Assembly: GCA_944472155.2 (NCBI GenBank)
Contig: OX235277.1
Coordinates: 27,972,804-28,036,803, forward strand
From: Trichobilharzia szidati
Lineage: Eukaryota; Platyhelminthes; Trematoda; Strigeidida; Schistosomatidae
Direction of reading: 5' to 3'
DNA: 64,000 nt
Below, one piece after another: positions 57,319 through 64,000 of this stretch (its first letter is position 1; every line of letters begins with the position of its first letter). The notes beneath the pieces were generated by a model that did not search any database, was not told the origin of the DNA, and saw only the letters and a program-made list of their open reading frames with translations. The position numbers were made by a program, and so were the translations under genes.

Positions 57319-57654
57319 CATCTAGCATTGTCATACAAGTGTTAAATGCGGTTGGTAAGTGTTTAGGGCACTCCGTAGTGTTGAAGCAGTTTCTGATTAA
57401 CTTCGTGGTCATGACTGTCGAAGGCTTTTTTAAAGTTGATGAAGTTGAGGTGGAGAATGGACTGCCAATTTGTTTTGAATATCTGAGTCTTAACTTCTAT
57501 CAATGAAGTGTAATTATTCGAATATGTTTTGTACAAGTTATCGTGAAACTGTCGTCTTAATTGGAAAAATTTTAGTGGTAGAATGAAAAGGAAGGTTTCA
57601 TAGGCAATTGAATGAATAAATCATACGATATGACGAGTTATGGGATTTTCAGTA

Positions 57655-57960
57655 TTCAAGTGTTGGTTTGTAGGGATTTGATTGGTTACATTAGTTAGAG
57701 AACCATTGGAAAACCTGGGAGTACTGGACAGTTGTTTTGTCCGAGTTTGGGACTCTTCAGCAGTACGCACCCACCGGGATTCGAACCCAGGATCTTCAGG
57801 TTACAAGGTGAGCCCGTAGACCATTAAGCCACTGGGACCCGACCCAATGGTGAGCCCATGAATTCTAACTTCTGCCAATTCACGACGTAGCGCAACCCCT
57901 GGCCAATGTCTTCGGCGAGTATTTGTCCTCATACTCGGTCTGCTGCACCCTATTGTTTTC
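57655..57960 (-). repeat. CAGCTG-family hammerhead/tRNA-headed repeat
   Basis: Minus-strand unit with tRNA-like head (box B GGTTCGAATCCCGG near 57780, box A-like GTGGCTTAATGG near 57825) and hammerhead block 57721-57766. Confidence 0.65.
57721..57766 (-). ncRNA. Hammerhead motif, CAGCTG family (GAAA lost)
   Basis: Minus strand: perfect six-pair stem I GTACTG/CAGTAC, canonical core CTGAAGA, stem II GTCC/GGAC, stem III CAACTG, cleavage triplet GTC. The GAAA box reads AAAA, which removes an essential G. This copy best shows the ancestral architecture of the family. Confidence 0.5.
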
Positions 57961-58009
57961 AGTATTTTCAATAAGGATAAATAACAAAAGCAAGTGGTTA
58001 AAGAATTGT

Positions 58010-58560
58010 CTCTAGTGGTTTGATAGTTATCTGTCTGTCTGTGTGTTTTCGACATAGAACTTTGCACATATGTGCGGCAGTTCAAGTCGCCACACTCCAT
58101 GTAGCACACAAAGCAACAGGAGAGATGCATAATAAAGACAGTAAACAGAGGTGTGAGACAAAGGAATAGTAATAACGAAGAACGAAATAGTTTAATTGGA
58201 AATCATAAGTCACAAGGAGTGGATGCATCTGCGCCATCCACTGAGAACGATTTTGAGCCATATCACCAATTGTTTCCAACCATTGGTTTTTACCGTCCCG
58301 AAGACCCCAACCAGTCAGGAAGTCTACACCTTCCTACGTGGCTTAGACTAACTGTTGTAGATTTCATTGACTGGTGCCATGTCTTCGTTTGACCGCCGCT
58401 AGCTCTTTTCCAACCTGACGAATCCTTTGTCAGCTAACATTGCTCGTCAAGGAAGGCGACGACTAGGCATACGTAACACATGTCCTAACCATCTCAATCG
58501 ATGTAATTTCACAGTCTCGTCAATTGATTTCCCCTCCTTACCTAGCAGGTAATACTGTCT
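58010..58560 (-). mobile_element. Non-LTR element 3' end, minus strand
   Basis: Same family as 53040-53690. On the minus strand LGKEGKSIDETVKLHRLRW can be read around 58545-58490, followed by the 3' region down to about 58010. Confidence 0.6.
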
Positions 58561-58969
58561 TCAAGTTTAACATCACAATAAGTGGACTGAATAATTTTTA
58601 TGGTAGACGGATTGAGGATATATACTGAAGTTTTAGTCGTCAATCTTAGTGTTAAGTCTGAAGATGCTAACAATAGATAATAATATTATTATTATTATTA
58701 TTAAAGTTACTGGAACTCTACCTTCTCATCCCATATTCAGTCAACTTTTGTATGTATTGAGGCTTATAAAAAAGGAAGCAAACCAAATCAAATAATTTCA
58801 TTAAAAGGGGTTAAATAAACAGTTGACCATCTGTTAAATTATTTAGAAATTTTTTCATCATCATTGTTGTTGATGTGTTGTTTTTTTTTACTGTATAAAC
58901 ATTCTTCCAGTGTTATTTATGGTCAGTCAGCTGCATAAGTGGATTCTACTTAGAGCGATTATTACTACC

Positions 58970-59170
58970 ATTATTATTATTATTTCCCTTGGGTTCCGAG
59001 TGGAATATAGGGTTACAGCAGCACATCTCTCCATTTCATCCTATTCTCTGCAGTGCTCTTTAGCTTGCTCTACTATCGCTTATAAACTCTCAACTGCTCC
59101 TTTATATGATCGCTACGAAGTCACCCTCAGATCCACCCCCTTTGTCGTCATTTCCCATTCGCGTCCCACC
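58970..59170 (-). mobile_element. RTE 3' relic
   Basis: Minus strand ends 'ccctatattccactcgg' 'aacccaaggga' with an AAT tail at 58970-58985; upstream a degraded 'gatctgagggtgac' and 'gagcagttgagag' recall the GRPRVTW...EELKQ region. Confidence 0.55.
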
Positions 59171-59189
59171 TGAATGACTGTGTCAAATG

Positions 59190-59425
59190 GTGCTTCGGTG
59201 GTTCAGTGATAGAATGCTTGCCAGCCATACAAGTAGATGGCTCGGCTTCGAACCCTGGCTAACGCACTTCTAAACTGCGCCTTATTTGCCAACCCAGAAA
59301 AGAGGAAAGGTTGAATATGAGGCTAGCAACCCCATCTCGTATGAAAATACAACAACATGACTACTGAAACTTTAAAATTCAAGCTTAGAAGGCCCTATGT
59401 TCCACTCAAAACGCAAGGATTGGAG
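59190..59425 (+). mobile_element. tRNA-headed SINE with RTE 3' tail
   Basis: The head 'gcttcggtggttcagtgatag' with box B GGCTTCGAACCCTGG is clearly tRNA-derived. The middle has 'ggaaaggttgaatatgaggctagc', and the end is 'aaggccctatgttccactc'. It is the clearest member of this SINE family in the window. Confidence 0.75.
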
Positions 59426-59434
59426 AAAACTAAG

Positions 59435-59700
59435 TGTCATCAATTAGACCAGGGAGTACTCGACGGGACTCGTCACCAGTATGAACGCATCGAAGTTCGA
59501 ATCGAACACCTTCAGGTTACAAGGTGGTGAGCTCATAGACACCATTTAGCCACTGGGCCCATGAATTCTAAATTCTGCCAGTTAGCGATATATAGCACCA
59601 CCGGCAGCCACTGTCATTGGCAAGTAACTGTTCTCTAACGAGACTTGGTGGAGCCTGCTGATCACGGCTTCTCCTAGACCTCCAGGTAACTTGCTGCATT
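59435..59700 (-). repeat. CAGCTG-family repeat, hammerhead deleted
   Basis: Minus strand shows the body ('ggaggtctaggagaagccgtgatc'), a tRNA-like head near 59490-59560, and the stem I remnant 'catactggtgacgagtccc' joined to 'gtcgagtactccc', with the GAAA box and stem III missing. Confidence 0.55.
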
Positions 59701-59719
59701 GAGCGAAGAAATATTTACT

Positions 59720-60280
59720 TTTCAATTAGATCCTCATCTCTGGCTCTACTCTAATATATATAGCATTTTTATTACAATACACAACAGTTTACCAAACAAG
59801 TGGCGACATGTTTGTTAACAATAATTAAACAGTGTCAAAATGTCAATGGGCTGGTAATTAACGAAGAAAATCAATACACATTTAAAAGGTAGGAATGGTT
59901 AGAATAAATTAATTTTACAAGGATAATACGTAATTAAAGAAGTGGTCAGAAAAATAAAATAATTTGGACAATTATAATTTTTAAATGTTTAGGGGGAGGG
60001 GGGCGAAGTAGTCCGGTTTATACATTCATGTAACGATGGCCAAGGTAAGGAAAGTGGCTGTACAAATTTCTTCTGAACACATAGGCTTGGCTTTTTCAGG
60101 TGGATTCCTATTGCTTCAGCTGTCTGTAGAAGACGAACTCGTAGAGCAAAATTAAGATTAGTAGGAATGCGATAAATAATTTTAAATGCTGTATTAACGT
60201 CAACCTTATGCTCACTATCTACAAGGTGTGCTACAATAGAGCTACGAATAGATCTTGTTTGTCCCTTGCTTAACCATGTT
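59720..60280 (-). mobile_element. PLE: Penelope-like element 3' end, minus strand
   Basis: Same type as the 12142-14746 element. On the minus strand the GIY-YIG domain end is read from 60280 down to about 60020, followed by the tail and the pseudo-LTR start ('agagtagagccagagatgagg', 59725-59760), whose hammerhead is degraded. Confidence 0.7.
60020..60275 (-). pseudogene. PLE GIY-YIG C-terminal fragment
   Basis: Minus strand: KGQTRSIRSSIVAHLVDS, FKIIYRIPTNLNFALRVRLL, then QTAEAIGIHLKKPSLC and VQPLSLPW. It aligns with RSSILAHLIHSGH and YRIPSSLSDGIRIRLLYIAEAMGI of the 12174 copy. The YIG box is missing; the truncation point is close to the histone-like block. Confidence 0.75.
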
Positions 60281-60337
60281 GGCTGATGTTCGGAAATACG
60301 ATGATGAACCTGCTAGGTCGTTGCCAGGCTGCTTTGA

Positions 60338-60391
60338 ATCATGCCAAAGGACATCCAGTTGGCTCGTCGCATTCGTGGTGAGCGTGCTTAG
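60338..60391 (+). pseudogene. Histone H3 C-terminus, isolated
   Basis: ATC ATG CCA AAG ... reads IMPKDIQLARRIRGERA and a TAG stop, the exact last residues of histone H3 in schistosomes and other animals. Identity begins abruptly; directly upstream is a TGA in frame and non-histone sequence. It therefore is a fragment, placed before, not after, the H3 N-terminus found at 60593. Confidence 0.9.

Positions 60392-61170
<779 letters not shown>

Positions 61171-61203
<33 letters not shown>
61171..61203. repeat. (TA)n microsatellite
   Basis: TA run of about 32 bp between the H3 chimera and the last exon. Confidence 0.9.
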
Positions 61204-61208
<5 letters not shown>

Positions 61209-61241
61209 AATCTGCTATTTTTTTCTTCAAATATTTTACAG

Positions 61242-61560
61242 ATTGGGATTCTTATTCCTATCGACTGTACATCTGTATCACCGATTAGCCTTGATCGATT
61301 TACAGACAGGTCCAGCTGTCCGTCGTTCTGGAATTATTCCATCTCATTCGTCGTTGTCGTCACCATCCGCCTCCTCTTCATACTCTTCTTCTTCTTCTTC
61401 AGAATTGCATAATTTAGAATTACAACTGACTCATTTAACTCAGCTTGCATCAAAAATGGTCGATGGTCTTAGTCATTTAACCTCCGAGTTGAATAGTCTA
61501 ATGACGGTGTATTCTAATCCAGAGAAATTCTCACCTGATCAGTCAACGTTAAACACTTGA
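61242..61560 (+). CDS. Terminal exon of the host gene
   Basis: Acceptor 'cttcaaatattttacag' and entry phase 2 join it to the 50759 donor across a 10.5-kb intron. The junction reads RFTMLIAYAI then LGFLFLSTVHLYHRLAL, giving a hydrophobic stretch of about 22 residues suited to a membrane anchor. It goes on with QTGPAVRRSGIIPSHSS, a Ser run, and a helical tail (LELQLTHLTQLASKMVDGL, SHLTSELNSL) ending at TGA 61558-61560. A membrane segment followed by a short helical tail recalls GRAMD1/Aster-type lipid transfer proteins, but the match is too weak to name it. Confidence 0.8.
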
Positions 61561-62597
61561 GTAATAGTGTGTGTGTGTGTGAGTGTGTGAGTGTGAGTGT
61601 GCGCGCTGAAATTAGTTCGCTGTACACCAACTGACTTATTTACCCACTCACCCACCCGCCTACGCACACAGATATACACACATCACACTGGATAAACATA
61701 ATATGATGTTGCATTTTATTCTTGCATTCTTGTTCTTATCTTCGTAAGATATAGACAGACACACTACAACAGGCATGCCAAATGCCTCGATGAATATGAG
61801 AGCAGGCACACACACGAATAGTCGTCGCATACTGCATATTGTTGTACATATCTTTGTTAAACTGTTTTGTCTCTCTTCGAATTACTCTCTCTCTGTTTCT
61901 GGATCTATGTATTTATACCATCCACAAATTCTGTGAAGTTAATCTCATTTCGCTTATTTGACCAAATTGGACTCCATGTATACAACACACAAATACACAC
62001 ACATACATAATAAACACACAGTTACCCCCCCCCCCCCCCCCCGCATTGCCAAATACGCGTACACTACTCTACCTCCTCTTTACTTCTTCGTTGATTATAA
62101 ATCGGTATTTGTTTTTTGGTTTGTTTTTTTAAAGAAACTATGAGATAAACAGTTCTTTTTTTCTTTATTTAATTTCTCGGTTATTTTTTCTCTCTCTTTT
62201 CATTGATTTACAGTTATCATTTTTACTTTACTCATAGTATTATTGCTGTTGTTATCATTACTAATACATATAAATATATTTATATTATAGAAGTCCTTAT
62301 GTGATCGATAAAAATTGATTTCAAGCAAGAGAGAACAGATTTCCTATGCTATACACCACCATTTTCTTGTTTATTTCTCTTCTCAGGGTATGATGCATGC
62401 TACCTACTTGCATCTACACGCTTCTTCTTTTTCGCTTTCTTGAAGTGTTGTCTATTCTATCGTCCGTTTAATATCATTTGTTCTTTTTTTGTTGTTGTTG
62501 TTGTTGATATTTTTAAATTATACGCGCGCCTATATTGTTGTTTTCCCGCCACTACCTACACCTTTTCAATGTTCAATATGGAAATCTCATCATTTCA

Positions 62598-62643
<46 letters not shown>

Positions 62644-63153
62644 GTATCATCATTACTTCTTTTTGGTACTACTAATATGAATTTAAAAAAACAACAACTG
62701 GTAATTTCATATTTCTCCTGTATATGCAATATTTTATATTTATTATTAATAATATTATTATTATATACTCATAGAACTACTACTACTGTGTTCATCATTA
62801 TAAGTAGTATCTGTTGTGTATCTCTGTTGTACATGTCGTCATGGTAGTTGTAATCATTGAAAGCAACTGTTCACTTGCCAATTTGTCTTTCACAGTACGG
62901 TATATTACTATATATTATAGTAATATTACTGTCAGCAATACTTCTGTTACAGTGTGTGTGTTGTACACGTGTTGTTGTCGCTGTTGTTCTTTGTTGTCTG
63001 TGTTGCTTTTATTTTATTTTCTCTACTTTTTGATTTTTCCTTGGGTTAAATTTTTTTTTAAAATTATCCTCCTCATTTATCTTTTCATCATTTGAGATTC
63101 TCGATCTGCTAACTTGCATCGGTCTAACTTGTACTTCGTCTTCATAGCACTAT

Positions 63154-63187
<34 letters not shown>

Positions 63188-63400
63188 GCGACCGTGTATA
63201 TTTATGGTTTTGTTCAGTGTATTAATATGCTGTTGATACTATACTGACTGTTATCATTATTGTTATTACTCGCTTACTATTATTCTCAGTAATAATGATA
63301 GTAGTAGTAGTAGCAGCATTATTATTGTATATTTATGTGATAAGATCAACAGAGAATAGAAAAAGCCTCCAAAAAGAGATAGTCCATAAATAAATAAATC
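61561..63400 (+). other. Probable 3' untranslated region and downstream simple repeats
   Basis: No coding signal. It holds TG/AG dinucleotide runs (61566-61610), CA-rich runs (61960-62020), a poly-C tract (62027-62042), (TTG)n at 62490, a long (ATT)n at 62597-62641 and (TAC)n at 63155-63190. AATAAA occurs at 62009-62014, but several AATAAA-like sites exist, so the real end is uncertain. Confidence 0.5.
62597..62641. repeat. (ATT)n microsatellite
   Basis: Uninterrupted ATT run of about 45 bp. Confidence 0.95.
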
Positions 63401-63479
63401 AATAAATCAGAGTTATGTTGTATTGAATTATGTGTGTGTGTGCGTGGGTGTCTATCGGGAGGTAGATTTCATTATAAAC

Positions 63480-64000
63480 GGATATTGCTTAGGTGGGCGG
63501 GGGGGGGGAACCATTTCTATTCAACTTCATCATAGACGTACTAATGGACTTAACCCTAGCTCACTTCAGAGACTCAGGGATTGACTTGCTACCAGGGAAT
63601 AATCTCGTTGACTTAGAATATGCAGACGATATAGTCCTTCTAGGCGAGGACGCTGACAAAATAGAGCAGAGTCTTCTGAACACCTTGAGCAACAATCTTC
63701 GTATGTTTGGCATGCGATTCGCTCCTGTAAAATGTAAGATGATGTTGCAGGATTGGACTACACCGACCTCTAGATTAGAAATAGGAAGTGAAGTGGTAGA
63801 GCACGTTGGCCGCTTCACTTACTTAGGAAGTACCATCAGCCCAACTGGTTGATCTCCGACGAAATCTCATTACAAATACAGAGGGCTAGTTTCGCATATG
63901 CCAGTTTACGCCGTCTCTGGCGTAGACTTGACATCTGACTATCGACCAGAGGGCGTGTGTACTGCTCAATAGTTCGCTCCGTCCTCCTTTATGACTGTGA
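63480..64000 (+). mobile_element. Non-LTR RT fragment, runs off the window
   Basis: After a poly-G tract (63499-63507) the frame reads EPFLFNFIIDVLMD, LEYADDIVLLGED (catalytic YADD at about 63620), FAPVKCKMML and HVGRFTYLGSTISPTG (63493-63852). After a frame change it continues SLQIQRASFAYASLRRLW and VRSVLLYDC to the window edge. It is the palm-to-thumb part of a non-LTR RT, probably the family whose 3' ends lie at 47280, 53040 and 58010. Confidence 0.75.

Larger units (their letters stand above)
55440..57480 (-). mobile_element. Diverged RTE element, split by an SR2 insertion
   Basis: Minus-strand RTE lineage clearly different from SR2. Its 3' part lies at 55440-56346 and its RT middle resumes at 57319-57480, where the minus strand reads LNFINFKKAFDSHDHE (the catalytic block) towards QHYGVPKHL. 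Between them sits a plus-strand SR2 fragment. The 3' end is 'ccactcggaacccaagtgaac' with an (AAT) tail. It is frameshifted and dead. Confidence 0.75.

Noticed and set aside
55440..57480. A single large palindrome formed by one RTE element
   Set aside because: The two arms belong to different RTE lineages and the minus-strand element resumes after the plus-strand piece, so this is a nested insertion.
59190..59260. tRNA gene
   Set aside because: It is a tRNA-like head joined to a SINE body with an RTE tail; the 3' half of the acceptor stem is missing.
62440..63095. Hydrophobic ORFs downstream of the terminal exon
   Set aside because: They consist of Leu/Ile/Val runs from ATT, TTG and similar simple repeats.

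Overview
The window looks like a piece of a trematode genome, most likely Schistosoma. It is AT-rich, full of simple repeats and holds very little host coding sequence. Its repeats match known schistosome types: an SR2-like RTE non-LTR element, other non-LTR elements, several Penelope-like elements (PLEs) with GIY-YIG endonuclease domains, and Sm-alpha-type tRNA-headed repeats with hammerhead ribozyme (HHR) motifs. The assignment rests on recognising families by eye; no search was run.

Region 1-12 kb is stacked retroelements. A full-length SR2-like element (1040-4325) sits between a perfect 14-bp target-site duplication, with an endonuclease ORF and an RT ORF broken by frameshifts and a GAA expansion. 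Around it are tRNA-headed repeats with hammerhead motifs (4574-4846, 8077-8736, 6540-6910) and an SR2 copy with an inverted 5' end (10398-11678). Region 12-25 kb is dominated by PLEs, mostly fragments in inverted arrangement, one nested in another with its own duplication. Region 25-38 kb is sparse and worn: an RTE fragment, a mutated CR1/jockey-like element split by a possible solo LTR, and fainter minus-strand non-LTR traces.

From about 38.6 kb to 61.56 kb a host gene can be assembled on the plus strand. Three exons (48086-48317, 50219-50759, 61242-61560) have canonical splice sites and matching phases (0/1, 1/2, 2/stop). Two or three more upstream exon candidates (38589, 39089, 46584) fit the same phase series. 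The protein ends in a hydrophobic, probably membrane-spanning stretch followed by a Ser-rich segment and a short helical tail; I could not name the family with confidence. Its introns carry the transposons, including a 10.5-kb last intron with two further rearranged SR2/RTE insertions.

The strangest object lies in that last intron at 60338-61168. The last 16 codons and stop of histone H3 come first, then about 200 bp with an open frame of unknown origin, then the H3 start codon and first 64 residues, running in frame into an acidic, non-histone, coiled-coil-like sequence. The second theme is hammerheads: at least three tRNA-headed families and four PLE types here carry the same catalytic core, each with a tiny self-complementary stem III.
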